NCBI GenBank assembly: GCA_022484565.1
Contig: JAKVKZ010000006.1
Coordinates: 1-64,000 of the forward strand
Source of the DNA: Muribaculaceae bacterium
GTDB taxonomy: Bacteria > Bacteroidota > Bacteroidia > Bacteroidales > Muribaculaceae
Reading direction: 5' to 3'
DNA length: 64,000 bases
The notes below the pieces were generated by a model that was not told the DNA's origin, did not search any database, and saw nothing but the letters and a program-made list of their open reading frames with translations. The position numbers and the translations under genes were made by a program. Shown here piece after piece: positions 47,789 through 57,822 of this stretch. Every line of letters starts with the position of its first letter. The first letter of the stretch is position 1.

Positions 47789-50634
47789 AAATTAAAGTAT
47801 TATATACGTGTCTGATGATGATTTGCTGCTCTCTTTGCCTTGTTTCGGCAACGGGCGATAACGAGGAGCATCTACCGCATTACTACGTGGAGCAGGCTAA
47901 ACAGGATTTCAATAAGAACCAGCTCGACGCTGCAAAGAAGATTTTGGACGAAGGTCTGAAGACCTATCCGAATGACCCTGATATGCGGTGGCTCATGGGA
48001 CGCTATTATTATGCTCGACACGATTACGACAAATCGCGTTACAACCTCATCAAATCAATAGAAAGCGATTACAACCACGTAGAAGCAAAGCAATTGCTCG
48101 TCAACGTTGAAGAAGAAACGAAGCATTATTCAAGCGCAATTTGCTACGTCAACGAACTTTTGGAGGTAAATCCATATTGGCGTGGACTTTGGCGCAGAAA
48201 AATCGAACTCTACCGCAAGCAGGGTAACGATATCGAAGCCGACCGTCTTCTTCACCGTATCAACCAGATTTATCCAAACGACAGCATAATCCAAAGGGAC
48301 TTGAATTATGCTATGGAAATGAATTATATCAAGCAGAAAAAGCAGGGCAACCTTAAGGAAGCTACTGCCGCATTGGAGGATTTGGTCAAGAAGAATCCTA
48401 AAAACGAGCAATACTACCTCGACCTTACAAACTTGTATCTGCAACAGGGCTACACAGAAAAGGCCCTTGAAACAGCTACAATGGGTGCTGAGGAACTTCA
48501 AGGCAGTATCGAACTTGTAAAGAAGAAAGTTGGAATTCTGTCCGACCAATGCCGCTACCCTGAGGCTATGGCTTACCTTCGCCAAAGGATGAAGCGAAAC
48601 AACTCGCCGGCATTCGCCGCTCTTTACAACGGACTCATGGAAGATGCAGCTGCAGCCGCACGCGACAACGACCCGTATGTACTTTATGGAAAGATTTATG
48701 AAAAAGGCAAGAGCAGCGAAGCTCTCGATTACCTTCTTTCAACATCTCTTTCAAGAGGCTACGATGAAGATGCTTTGTTCTATCTTCAGGAGGCACGCAA
48801 ACGTTACGGCAACCGTAAGGACATTCTTTATAAGCAGTATTCTCTCTACAAGCGTATGGGCTATGAGCGTGAGGCTAACAATCTGCTCAAGCGGCTCTTC
48901 GCTATCGAGCCTAACAATTACGACATTGCCAACGCAATGTGCCAATATGAACTCCGTGAAGCTGAAAGGTTGATGGCCAACGGCGATTGGAGCGGTGCAC
49001 TTCCTTACGCACAGTTCGTGGCTTATCACGAAAAGCAGGATGAGGAAACACTGATTTCCGCCCGTGAAAAGATTGTCACCTGCTACACCCAGATGCGTCG
49101 TTACAACGAAGCTTTGGCTGCACTCGACACTCTTCACCAGAAGATGCCTGCTTATGCCAGCTACATTGATAAAAAGTGCTATTTATTCGATAAAATGGGC
49201 AAAACTCAGGAAGCTCTTGATATGTATTATGATGCTTTCCTGAATTCTACCGACGGCAACAAAGTAATGTATGCAAGTGCCTACGAAGAAATGGCTATTC
49301 CTTACATAAAGAAACTTAACGAGGAAGGTGCAGCACAAAAAGCATTCGATGCTTCCAAACGTCTGCTTTCGGTTAACCCGAAGAGTGACCTTGGTCTGCA
49401 TTACGCCATCAACACAGCCGACAAGCTGGGCAACTACGATGCATTTGAGCACTACACCTCCGATGGACTTGCCTATTATCCGAATGATTTGTTCTATAAG
49501 ATTAAGCAGTCAACTGTTTACGACAGGAAGAAAACTTTCGATAAATCCGTCAAATTATTGCGCCCTGAATTTGAGGACTACCCTGATAGCCCAGAGCTTA
49601 TCGGAGCATTCTCTCAGAGCAGCGAATATTACGCATTGGCATTGCTTAAGACGAATTCCACTGATTCAGCAATGAATGTCGTTGACAATGCTCTTGCATT
49701 CGATGGAACCAACAAGGAATTGAAATATGTAAAAGGCTTGATATTCGAAAAGCAGAAACTTTACGATTCCGCCTACGTTTATCAAAAGTTCTATGAGCCT
49801 GGCGCAGCCGAGGCTGGTGAGTACAATCAGCACCTCCGTGGACTTATGAACAAGAATTACAAGAATGAGATTAACCTTGCATACCTGCAGGCTCGTCCAG
49901 CCGGTGAAGATGTGATAACATCAATTGCCACCGCTGAATATACGCACCGCAGCGCCAATGACGAGATAACCGGTACCATCAACTATAAAGGTATGGATGG
50001 TAACCATAACGCCGACGATGTAGGCACCGACACCATCAATGGTGGCACGGGCATTCAGATTGGCGGCCAATGGATGCACAGGTTCACCAAGACTCTTAGA
50101 GGTTCGGCCAACTTTGCCGTTGCCAATAAATACTTCCCTAAAGTCCTTGTCAATGTTGGATTGACTAAAGAACTTAATAATGACCTGGAGGTTGGGCTGA
50201 AGGCCGGTTTCCGCCGTCTGCCTGAAAAGAAGAACTTGTTTACGCTGACTCCAAACATCAGCAAGACATGGTATCCTTTCTGGACAAATGCCAAACTTGA
50301 CCTGATTACGATGAGTTCAAAACTCTACTACAACGTCAGCGCTGAAGGTAGATATTACCTGAACGACGACGGACGCACCCACATTTCTGCCATGGCAGGT
50401 ATCGGTTCGTTCCCTGAGTTGACCGTTGTGGACCAGTATTTGATAAGCAATTCTTATTCGCATACCAACACTATGGTTGGCCTGGGCGGACAAGTTCTGC
50501 TGACACGTCACCTGTCATTAGGTCTTCTCGGAACATGGTACACATATTATAACCCATATAGTTCTGTTTACAAGAACGCCTCGCAATATAAGAATTTGTA
50601 CAATGTGTACGTGCAGCTCTTCATCAATTTCTAA
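47785..50634 (+). CDS. TPR plus outer-membrane beta-barrel protein (PgaA/YaiO-like exporter)
   Basis: 949 residues with a signal peptide (ending near LCLVSATGD). About 35-640 is a superhelix of TPR-like repeats (AKKILDEGLKTYPNDPDMRW, ALETATMGAEEL, ALAALDTLHQKMPAYA). From about 700 onward, alternating strands (GGTGIQIGGQWMHRF, LEVGLKAGFRRL, KLYYNVSAEGRYYL) end in YVQLFINF with a terminal Phe, the signature of outer-membrane barrels, like the YaiO family. The layout TPR-then-barrel is that of PgaA, the PNAG export pore, and it follows a processive synthase. It overlaps that gene by four bases and the next by 32. Confidence 0.9.
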   Translation: MKIKVLYTCLMMICCSLCLVSATGDNEEHLPHYYVEQAKQDFNKNQLDAAKKILDEGLKTYPNDPDMRWLMGRYYYARHDYDKSRYNLIKSIESDYNHVEAKQLLVNVEEETKHYSSAICYVNELLEVNPYWRGLWRRKIELYRKQGNDIEADRLLHRINQIYPNDSIIQRDLNYAMEMNYIKQKKQGNLKEATAALEDLVKKNPKNEQYYLDLTNLYLQQGYTEKALETATMGAEELQGSIELVKKKVGILSDQCRYPEAMAYLRQRMKRNNSPAFAALYNGLMEDAAAAARDNDPYVLYGKIYEKGKSSEALDYLLSTSLSRGYDEDALFYLQEARKRYGNRKDILYKQYSLYKRMGYEREANNLLKRLFAIEPNNYDIANAMCQYELREAERLMANGDWSGALPYAQFVAYHEKQDEETLISAREKIVTCYTQMRRYNEALAALDTLHQKMPAYASYIDKKCYLFDKMGKTQEALDMYYDAFLNSTDGNKVMYASAYEEMAIPYIKKLNEEGAAQKAFDASKRLLSVNPKSDLGLHYAINTADKLGNYDAFEHYTSDGLAYYPNDLFYKIKQSTVYDRKKTFDKSVKLLRPEFEDYPDSPELIGAFSQSSEYYALALLKTNSTDSAMNVVDNALAFDGTNKELKYVKGLIFEKQKLYDSAYVYQKFYEPGAAEAGEYNQHLRGLMNKNYKNEINLAYLQARPAGEDVITSIATAEYTHRSANDEITGTINYKGMDGNHNADDVGTDTINGGTGIQIGGQWMHRFTKTLRGSANFAVANKYFPKVLVNVGLTKELNNDLEVGLKAGFRRLPEKKNLFTLTPNISKTWYPFWTNAKLDLITMSSKLYYNVSAEGRYYLNDDGRTHISAMAGIGSFPELTVVDQYLISNSYSHTNTMVGLGGQVLLTRHLSLGLLGTWYTYYNPYSSVYKNASQYKNLYNVYVQLFINF

Positions 50635-52771
50635 GCAGATTAAAGTTCTTATAGCTATATGCTTTGTGTTTATTGTGGGCACGGGCTGTGCCAACAATGT
50701 TCACGATTCATTCGCTATGTGGCAGGGTTATGTAATCACACTGCCTGAGAACGCAACTCCTGCTGACCAGAAATGGGGCAAGTACCTCTATAACCATCTG
50801 CTTAAGCGTGCATCCGAGGCTAAATATGTCGCTTATGCTTCTGGGCCTGCCGACTACTACAAACTTCAAATAGTGATAGATTCTTCGATGAAATCGGACT
50901 ATAAAGTGATTTGTGGTAAAGGTTCGGTCACTATGAAGGTTAAGAATGAAAAGGATGTCGTGTGGATGCTTTATCAAGTGATGAAGAAAATTGGCGATGA
51001 AGACGCAAGAATTTCTTCTGATGATCTGCCTCCAGCGATGCTTACGATGAACGACACAACAGCAATGTTGCCGTTTGAATATCGTGAGGCATATTTTGAA
51101 CCGAACACCGTCGTTGATGATTCTCCAATATTCGGTATGAACAATGTAAGCAGCGATTGGGGCTTGTGGGGACATCATTTACCCACAGCAATCGGTAAAG
51201 ATGCTCCAAACTCGGTTTACGCCACTGTAGATGGCGAGAAATATGAGGACCAATATTGCTTTTCATCGGAGGACACATATAAAAGAATCGAAAGCTACAT
51301 TATAGATAACTTCGGTGATGGGCATAAGCAATCCTACAGATTCTCCATCTTCCCGAACGATGATGACTGTGTGTGCATGTGTGCTCAGTGCAAGGCTGCC
51401 GGAAACACGCCCAAGAACGCTACTCCAGCAGTCACAAAACTGATTTTAAGGCTTGCCAAGCGCTTCCCGCTACACAGGTTCTACACATCATGCTATTTAA
51501 GCACAAAGACGCCTCCAACGACAGAATTTCCCGACAACGTAGGCGTTGTTATCAGCGCCATGGATTTCCCCCTGAAAGAGGGAGGAACAAAAAATGCCGG
51601 TAAATTCACTGATTTGGTGGAACAATGGCAAAAAGTCACGCCTCACATCTATGTGTGGGACTATGTGAACAATTTCGACGATTATTTCACTCCGTTCCCT
51701 TCATTATATGTTATGCAGGAACGATTGAAATATTACTGCGACTTAGGAGTTAAGGGAGTTTTCCTGAATGGCAGCGGTTACAGCTATTCGAGTTTTGGAG
51801 ATATGCAGAATTACGTGCTTGCAGCTCTCATGATTAATCCTTATTGGAACGTCGACGAACTGGTTGCTCGCTATTTCAACCAATATTTCCCGACTACAGC
51901 CGAAATGCTTACAGATTATTGTCTGAAGTTGGAAAAAGCTGCCCAGACCAACAAAGCGTCACTCAATCTCTATGGTGGTGTGTATGATGCTATTGGAGAA
52001 TATCTCGACACTGATGAATTTGCCAATTTTTACGATGAAATCGGCAAATCCCTAAAATCAGCCAAAGGTGATGAGCATACACGTCTGAGCAAGTTTTATC
52101 TTGCACTGACTTACACTCGACTGGAATTGGCAAGAATAGCCGCCACAGGCGATGATGGGTGCGCTGTAAAGAATGGCATATCTGTCAAAATCAAGCCTGA
52201 AGTGAGCGAAATGGTGAATCACCTTATGGACTATAAAGGCTTTGAGGATATGTCAAGTTTCTGTGAAAAGGAAGATGACCTTATGGGTGACTATATTAAT
52301 GGTTGGAAAACAATCATCGACACTCCACAACTTCCCAACCTTATTTTATCGCAAAAAGTGACAGCTCTGTCAAAACTTGATGAAGGTTATGAAAATCTTG
52401 AAATGCTCACCGACGGCATTCATGGAATTGCGGCAAATTATCACTCAGGATGGATAATTTCTTCGTTGAATCCGCAACTTATTTTGTCCGTTCCTGTTGC
52501 GTCTGCTCAAAATGCGCATTCCATAACTCTTTCATTCCTTCATAGCCCTCATTTCCATATCTTCGCGCCTAAAAGTGTGGAAGTGATAAAGAACAATTCT
52601 GAAAGTGTTGTTTTGAAAGTGCCTGAACCGATTGGCGACAAGCCACAGGAATTGGTTACAGTAAGCGGCAACATCAATTTGAGCGGAGCAAAATCGCTTA
52701 CAGTTAAAATAACACGTCAGGATGGTAAACGCAAGAACATAGCATGTGACGAAATCCAGTTGAATCCATAA
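50603..52771 (+). CDS. DUF4838 glycoside-hydrolase-like lipoprotein
   Basis: 722 residues starting inside the end of the exporter gene (32-base overlap). The hydrophobic start LIAICFVFIVGTGC looks like a lipoprotein signal with Cys at 28, though the residue at -3 is Gly. DUF4838 marks are YRFSIFPNDDDCVCMCAQCK, HRFYTSCYLSTKTPP, IYVWDYVNNFDDYFTPFPS and GVKGVFLNGSGYSYSS. The family is related in fold to glycosidases of the GH20/GH67 type. In position it is the counterpart of the PgaB lipoprotein in PNAG systems, so it may trim or process the polymer. Activity is unproven. Confidence 0.82.
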   Translation: MCTCSSSSISKQIKVLIAICFVFIVGTGCANNVHDSFAMWQGYVITLPENATPADQKWGKYLYNHLLKRASEAKYVAYASGPADYYKLQIVIDSSMKSDYKVICGKGSVTMKVKNEKDVVWMLYQVMKKIGDEDARISSDDLPPAMLTMNDTTAMLPFEYREAYFEPNTVVDDSPIFGMNNVSSDWGLWGHHLPTAIGKDAPNSVYATVDGEKYEDQYCFSSEDTYKRIESYIIDNFGDGHKQSYRFSIFPNDDDCVCMCAQCKAAGNTPKNATPAVTKLILRLAKRFPLHRFYTSCYLSTKTPPTTEFPDNVGVVISAMDFPLKEGGTKNAGKFTDLVEQWQKVTPHIYVWDYVNNFDDYFTPFPSLYVMQERLKYYCDLGVKGVFLNGSGYSYSSFGDMQNYVLAALMINPYWNVDELVARYFNQYFPTTAEMLTDYCLKLEKAAQTNKASLNLYGGVYDAIGEYLDTDEFANFYDEIGKSLKSAKGDEHTRLSKFYLALTYTRLELARIAATGDDGCAVKNGISVKIKPEVSEMVNHLMDYKGFEDMSSFCEKEDDLMGDYINGWKTIIDTPQLPNLILSQKVTALSKLDEGYENLEMLTDGIHGIAANYHSGWIISSLNPQLILSVPVASAQNAHSITLSFLHSPHFHIFAPKSVEVIKNNSESVVLKVPEPIGDKPQELVTVSGNINLSGAKSLTVKITRQDGKRKNIACDEIQLNP

Positions 52772-52776
52772 TAATT

Positions 52777-53298
52777 ATGATTATGACAAGAAAATACACT
52801 CTTATATTATTGATATTGATTTGCGGAGCAGTCGTTTTTAGCTCTTGCAAAAGGAAAGTTGAGCCTACTACGGTTCAAGTCATAGATCCTAACCGCCACT
52901 ATTATCCAATCCTGCAAGGCCAGGAAATGGACATGAAATATGAAATCGTCAATGTAGGCAATAATCCATTGTTTATCACCGAAATCCAGCCTTCATGCGG
53001 CTGCATGGTGGTTGACGATGATTATCCAATCACAGTATTGCCTCACAAGAACGGCTTCATCCACATTAAGTACAACAGCACAAAGAATGTAGGGCTTGTT
53101 GACCATTACATTCGCTGCTACGGTAATTTTGCCAAAACAGGCATGTTGGAACTCAGGTTCGATGTTCATGTTGTACCTGACGCTGACTACACCCGTGATT
53201 ATGAGGAACTCTATCGCGATTATGAGGCAAAGAACGGAAAAGTGAAAGAGGCAGTTGATGGAAAGGAATCCAACCAATATTATGTTGGCCAACCATAA
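52777..53298 (+). CDS. DUF1573 lipoprotein
   Basis: 173 residues. The lipobox FSSC is at residues 21-24 after a clear hydrophobic stretch. The DUF1573 beta-sandwich (about 50-140) has FITEIQPSCGCMVVDDDYP and GFIHIKYNSTKNVG. Such Ig-like domains are common in Bacteroidetes surface or periplasmic lipoproteins; the role is unknown. It is the fifth gene of the operon, 5 bases after DUF4838. Starts at 52777 or 52783 are both possible. Confidence 0.85.
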   Translation: MIMTRKYTLILLILICGAVVFSSCKRKVEPTTVQVIDPNRHYYPILQGQEMDMKYEIVNVGNNPLFITEIQPSCGCMVVDDDYPITVLPHKNGFIHIKYNSTKNVGLVDHYIRCYGNFAKTGMLELRFDVHVVPDADYTRDYEELYRDYEAKNGKVKEAVDGKESNQYYVGQP

Positions 53299-53384
53299 TT
53301 TCAGAAATAAATGTTTATATCACATCGTATATTTCGGCAATTGCTACTCTGTTGCTCAGTGCAGATAAGTAAATTTAAATAATT

Positions 53385-53415
53385 GGGTCGCGGGTTCAAG
53401 CCCCACCGGGGTCAC
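53385..53415 (+). pseudogene. tRNA 3'-end fragment (Arg-like), possible old attachment site
   Basis: GGGTCGCGGGTTCAAGCCCC then ACCGGGGTCA looks like the T-arm (GGG-TTCAAGC-CCC) and acceptor end of a tRNA, but no matching 5' half (expected start GACCCCG) lies upstream. A GCTCAG 31 bases upstream recalls a D-arm but does not fold with it. The similarity to Bacteroidales tRNA-Arg(CCT) is from memory. Such 3' fragments are left by integrating elements. Confidence 0.4.
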
Positions 53416-53466
53416 AAATGGATGTTTGAATATTAGTTCGCAGGTTAAGTAACTTATTCAAAATTA

Positions 53467-53510
53467 TATAATTAAGGCAGCATCACTTTCGCAATGCTGC
53501 CTTAATTATA
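53467..53510. terminator. Bidirectional terminator between the polysaccharide operon and pgi
   Basis: A perfect 17-bp stem TATAATTAAGGCAGCAT / ATGCTGCCTTAATTATA with a 10-base loop between convergent genes. Confidence 0.85.
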
Positions 53511-53526
53511 TTTACAGAATCTGACT

Positions 53527-54864
53527 TTATTTCAGCTTACTCTGGATTGCTTTGCTCTCTGCCTCGTATCCTGGCTTATTGAGCAACGCAAACATATTTT
53601 TCTTGTAGGCCTCTACGCCCGGCTGGTTGAATGGATTTACTCCGAGGATGTATCCACTTACGCCACAGGCTTTTTCGAAGAAATAAATAAGTTCGCCTAA
53701 GTTGAATTCAGTCAACGCTGGCAGAATGATGTGGATATTTGGCACTCCTCCATCCACATGAGCAAGTTGCGTGCCGAGTTCGGCCATTTTGTTGACCTCG
53801 TCAACGTGCTTTCCGGCTATATAGTTAAGTCCGTCAAGGTTCTCAGCGTCACTTGGGATGACCATTGAATGTTGCTGGTCGGCAACTGAAATAACTGTCT
53901 CGTAGATTGTGCGCTCGCCTTCCTGAATCCATTGGCCCATGCTGTGCAGGTCGGTTGTGTCGTCAACTGATGCCGGGAAAATTCCTTTGTGTTCTTTACC
54001 TTCGCTTTCGCCGTAAAGTTGTTTCCACCATTCTCCGAGGAAGTGCAACTTCGGGTTGAAATTAACGAGTATCTCAATCTTTTTACCACTGGTGTACAAT
54101 GCATTGCGGGTCATGGCATATATTTCTGCGATGTTGTCGTCAGCATCCTTTGCGGTAGCCTTTTCCATTGCTTGTGCGCCTGCAACGAGTTTTTTGATAT
54201 CGAATCCAGCGACTGCAATCGGCAGAAGTCCAACTGGAGTGAGTACTGAGAAGCGCCCACCAACGTTATCGGGAATGACAAATGTCTTGTAGCCCTCAGC
54301 AGTAGCCAAAGTGCGCAATGCGCCTTTCTTTGCGTCGGTAACTGCCACTATTCGCTTAGCTGCCTCAGCCTTGCCCACCTGAGCCTCAAGCATCTCCTTC
54401 AATAGACGGAATGCAATGGCTGGCTCTGTGGTTGTGCCTGATTTTGATATTACAATAATGCCGAATTGCTTGCCTTCCAGCAAACTTTTCAATTCGCTCA
54501 GATAATCCTCGCCGATGTTTTGGCCGGCAAACAGGATTTTCGGGAATTTAGATGGCTTGTAGGCGGCAAATGTGTCGCTCAACGCCTCTATAACGGCTTT
54601 TGCACCAAGGTAGCTTCCGCCTATTCCCACTGCAACGACATACTCACAACGTTCCTGAAGGGTTTTGGCTGTAGCCTCGACGTCTTCCATGAATTCATCG
54701 GTTATTGAACTTGGCAGATGCAGCCAGCCGAGGAAGTCATTTCCCGCGCCGGTACCTTTACTCAATTTTTCCATTGCCTCGGCAGCTTTCGCGCGAAAAG
54801 CCTTGATTTCGGCCTCACTCACGCTTCCGAGAACCTTTTGGTTGTTTACTTGAATTGTTTTCAT
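53527..54864 (-). CDS. pgi: Glucose-6-phosphate isomerase
   Basis: 445 residues from ATG 54864 ([13 protein letters not shown]); the frame extends 11 codons farther but the gpsA gap fits the shorter form. [70 protein letters not shown] and [19 protein letters not shown] are the family signatures. It interconverts glucose 6-phosphate and fructose 6-phosphate and is the last gene of the lysS-gpsA-pgi group. Confidence 0.97.
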   Translation of the reverse strand: MKTIQVNNQKVLGSVSEAEIKAFRAKAAEAMEKLSKGTGAGNDFLGWLHLPSSITDEFMEDVEATAKTLQERCEYVVAVGIGGSYLGAKAVIEALSDTFAAYKPSKFPKILFAGQNIGEDYLSELKSLLEGKQFGIIVISKSGTTTEPAIAFRLLKEMLEAQVGKAEAAKRIVAVTDAKKGALRTLATAEGYKTFVIPDNVGGRFSVLTPVGLLPIAVAGFDIKKLVAGAQAMEKATAKDADDNIAEIYAMTRNALYTSGKKIEILVNFNPKLHFLGEWWKQLYGESEGKEHKGIFPASVDDTTDLHSMGQWIQEGERTIYETVISVADQQHSMVIPSDAENLDGLNYIAGKHVDEVNKMAELGTQLAHVDGGVPNIHIILPALTEFNLGELIYFFEKACGVSGYILGVNPFNQPGVEAYKKNMFALLNKPGYEAESKAIQSKLK

Positions 54865-54904
54865 CTTCGACACATTATTAGTTTGACAAAAATTCATTTT
54901 TTTC

Positions 54905-55906
54905 TCACACGAATTCGTCAGCCATTACTGTTATGGCTTTCATTGCTTTCTCATTCTTGTACAGCACGTTGTACATCTCTTCAAGAATAGGCATGCTCAC
55001 CTTGTATTTCTCGTTGATTTCGTGTATGCACTTGGTTCCGTAGTAGCCTTCAGCCACCATTTCCATCTCCATCATTGCAGCCTTCACCGAATAACCACGG
55101 CCAAGCATTGCTCCGAAGTTGTGATTGCGGCTGAATCGGGAATATCCTGTCACAAGCAAATCGCCAAGGTACACTGAATCGCAGATGTTCCTGTCGCGCG
55201 GAATGACGATGCTCATGAAGCGCTCCATCTCACGTATTGCGTTCGACATCAGCATTGCCAGGAAATTGTCGCCCCACTGAATGCCGTGCACCATGCCTGC
55301 GGCAATGGCATACACGTTTTTCAGCACTGCGGCATATTCTATTCCATCCACATCGGTCGATATCACCGTCTTCATCGTTTTGCAGGTCAATCTTTTAGCA
55401 AATGCCCTGCTGATTTCTTCGCTTTGCGAGCCAACAGTAAGGTACGAGAGCCTTTCGAGGGCCACTTCCTCAGCATGACATGGTCCGCTCACCACCAACA
55501 GATGGTCGGTGGCCACGTGAAACACGTCGTGCATATATTTAGTAATGACCACATTGTCCTCAGGTACCATACCCTTAACCGCACTTACGAGGTATTTCCC
55601 GCTTATGTCGGCAGTCAGTTTCTTAAGATGGTCCTTGATGTATGGCGACGGCATCGCAAGCATTATCGTATCGGCCTCTTCGCTTATGGCATTGATGTCC
55701 GACGAGAATTTTATTCTGTCGATGTCAAAAGTCACGTCGCTTAAATAAGTGGGATTATGGCCGAGCCGCTTGAAATCTTCAATGCGGTCGTCGCGGCGCA
55801 TGTACCACAGTATGTTCTTGTTGTCGTTAAGCAGGAGTTTCGACAGCGCGGTTGCCCAACTGCCCCCGCCCATTACGGCTATTTTTCCCGGAAAATTCTC
55901 TGTCAT
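54905..55906 (-). CDS. gpsA: Glycerol-3-phosphate dehydrogenase [NAD(P)+]
   Basis: 333 residues. Nucleotide-binding [68 protein letters not shown] and the catalytic [21 protein letters not shown] are present. It makes sn-glycerol 3-phosphate for phospholipids. The start overlaps the lysS stop by one base (TAATG), so the two are coupled. Confidence 0.97.
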   Translation of the reverse strand: MTENFPGKIAVMGGGSWATALSKLLLNDNKNILWYMRRDDRIEDFKRLGHNPTYLSDVTFDIDRIKFSSDINAISEEADTIMLAMPSPYIKDHLKKLTADISGKYLVSAVKGMVPEDNVVITKYMHDVFHVATDHLLVVSGPCHAEEVALERLSYLTVGSQSEEISRAFAKRLTCKTMKTVISTDVDGIEYAAVLKNVYAIAAGMVHGIQWGDNFLAMLMSNAIREMERFMSIVIPRDRNICDSVYLGDLLVTGYSRFSRNHNFGAMLGRGYSVKAAMMEMEMVAEGYYGTKCIHEINEKYKVSMPILEEMYNVLYKNEKAMKAITVMADEFV

Positions 55907-57645
55907 TATTCTTTTGCGGTTTTTGCTTTCTCTACCCAGTCCTTTACATCATCGATGCTTGGATTTGCAAGTTCCATCTTGAATTTCTTGTTGATTCCAC
56001 AGATGTCCTGATGCAGTTTCCCGGCTCCGGCTTCACCAAGGGCTTCAACTGTCAACACACCGGCTTTCTGAATCAGTGCCACAAGTTCCTTAGGTACTCC
56101 GAGCGCCATGAATTTATCATCACTGTCATGCATAACAGTCTTTTCAGGGCGCATTTGCGGGAAGAGAATCACTTCCTGAATCGAGGCCTGACCAGTCATA
56201 AGCATTGTCAAACGGTCCATGCCGATGCCAATGCCCGATGTAGGCGGCATTCCATATTCCAATGCACGCAGGAAATCCTGATCGATGAACATTGCCTCAT
56301 CGTCGCCTTTTTCCGACAGCCTCAATTGTTCCTGGAAGCGTTCGCGCTGGTCAATAGGGTCGTTAAGCTCTGAATATGCGTTGGCGAGTTCGTGGCCGTT
56401 AACCATCAACTCGAATCTTTCAGTCAATTCCTTATGCTCACGATGGCGTTTGGTAAGTGGCGACATTTCAATCGGGTAATCAATGATGAATGTCGGCTGA
56501 ATGTAGTTGCCTTCGCATTTTGCTCCGAAAAGCTCATCAATCAGCTTACCTTTGCCCATAGTTTCGTCAACTTCCACCCCAAGTTTCTTGCAGGCTTCGC
56601 GAATTTCATCCTCGCTCTTGCCTGTGATGTCGAATCCAGTGAATTCCTTTATTGAATCCGTCATGGTAACGCGCTTATAAGGCGCTTTGAAGCTGACCAT
56701 ATTTTCGCCAATCTTCACTTCACCGGTGCCGTTGGCGTCGATACAGATTTTCTCAAGCATTTTCTCAGTGAAGCTCATCATCCAGTTATAGTCCTTGTAG
56801 GCGATGTACATTTCCATCACCGTGAATTCCGGGTTATGCGTGCGGTCCATGCCTTCGTTGCGGAAGTCGCGCGAAAACTCGTACACGCCTTCAAAACCGC
56901 CCACCAGCAGACGCTTCAGGTAAAGTTCATCGGCAATTCTCAAATATAGCGGAATGTCAAGCGCATTATGGTGAGTGACGAAAGGACGTGCAGCCGCTCC
57001 GCCTGGAATAGGCTGAAGCACTGGAGTGTCCACTTCAAGACAACCTTCCGCGTTGATGCTTTCGCGCATCGAATTGAATATCTTTGTGCGTTTCAGGAAT
57101 ATCTCCTTCACGCTGTCGTTCACTGCAAGGTCCACATAGCGTTGGCGATAGCGCATTTCAGGGTCGGAAAACGCATCGTAAGTCACTCCGTCTTTTTCCT
57201 TAACCACTGGCAGCGGCCTCAACGATTTGCTCAGCAAAGTAAGTTTCTTAGCATGGACGGTGATTTCGCCCATCTGCGTGCGGAACACAAAGCCTTCGAT
57301 GCCCACAAAGTCGCCTATATCAAGCAACTTCTTGAACACCGTGTTGTACATCGTCTTGTCCTCATCAGGGCAAAGGTCATCGCGGCTAACATAAACCTGA
57401 ATTTTACCTTTCGAATCCTTCAGCTCCATGAATGAGGCCTTTCCCATTATTCTGCGACTCATCACGCGGCCTGCTATGCACACCTGCCTTGCCTCTGCTT
57501 CATCCTTGAACGTCGCTTTTATCTCGTCGCTGTATCCGTTGACCTTATACTCTGCTGCAGGATAAGGTTCAATGCCTATCTTGCGCAATTCTTCCAAACT
57601 TTTTCTGCGTACAATTTCTTGTTCGCTCAAATCTAATATGCCCAT
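55906..57645 (-). CDS. lysS: Lysyl-tRNA synthetase, class II
   Basis: 579 residues, slightly longer than the E. coli enzyme by a C-terminal extension of about 75 residues. The anticodon-binding OB fold covers about 60-165 (VCIAGRVMSRRIMGKASFME). Motif 2 is FEGVYEFSRDFRNEGMDRTHNPEFT and motif 3 GMPPTSGIGIGMDRLTML. The C-terminal extra segment (LIQKAGVLTVEALGEAGAGK) looks helical. It is the first gene of the lysS-gpsA-pgi operon; its -7 box lies at 57740-57747. Confidence 0.97.
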   Translation of the reverse strand: MGILDLSEQEIVRRKSLEELRKIGIEPYPAAEYKVNGYSDEIKATFKDEAEARQVCIAGRVMSRRIMGKASFMELKDSKGKIQVYVSRDDLCPDEDKTMYNTVFKKLLDIGDFVGIEGFVFRTQMGEITVHAKKLTLLSKSLRPLPVVKEKDGVTYDAFSDPEMRYRQRYVDLAVNDSVKEIFLKRTKIFNSMRESINAEGCLEVDTPVLQPIPGGAAARPFVTHHNALDIPLYLRIADELYLKRLLVGGFEGVYEFSRDFRNEGMDRTHNPEFTVMEMYIAYKDYNWMMSFTEKMLEKICIDANGTGEVKIGENMVSFKAPYKRVTMTDSIKEFTGFDITGKSEDEIREACKKLGVEVDETMGKGKLIDELFGAKCEGNYIQPTFIIDYPIEMSPLTKRHREHKELTERFELMVNGHELANAYSELNDPIDQRERFQEQLRLSEKGDDEAMFIDQDFLRALEYGMPPTSGIGIGMDRLTMLMTGQASIQEVILFPQMRPEKTVMHDSDDKFMALGVPKELVALIQKAGVLTVEALGEAGAGKLHQDICGINKKFKMELANPSIDDVKDWVEKAKTAKE

Positions 57646-57739
57646 ATTTTTCAGCTATATGTATTTGTTTCTTTGCTGGTGCATGTCGATTTTTGGCTTG
57701 TTTCTTCTACCACTTTTGAGCCTGCACCCTAATTTTTTG

Positions 57740-57747
57740 CAAAATTA
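57740..57747 (-). promoter_or_regulatory. -7 box TAATTTTG for the lysS operon
   Basis: A minus-strand TAnnTTTG match, implying a leader of about 90 bases. Confidence 0.5.
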
Positions 57748-57822
57748 CAAAAAAGTTACGACCTCCACTCCCTATTTACCATTTATTACGCTTTTTATTT
57801 CTGTGCCGCTTAGCTGCAGTCA

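Noticed and set aside
55506-55523. A second parS site in gpsA (GGCCACGTGAAACA)
   Set aside because: Only 12 of 16 bases match; the TGTT end is lost, and the bases are explained by coding sequence (HVA). At most a half site.
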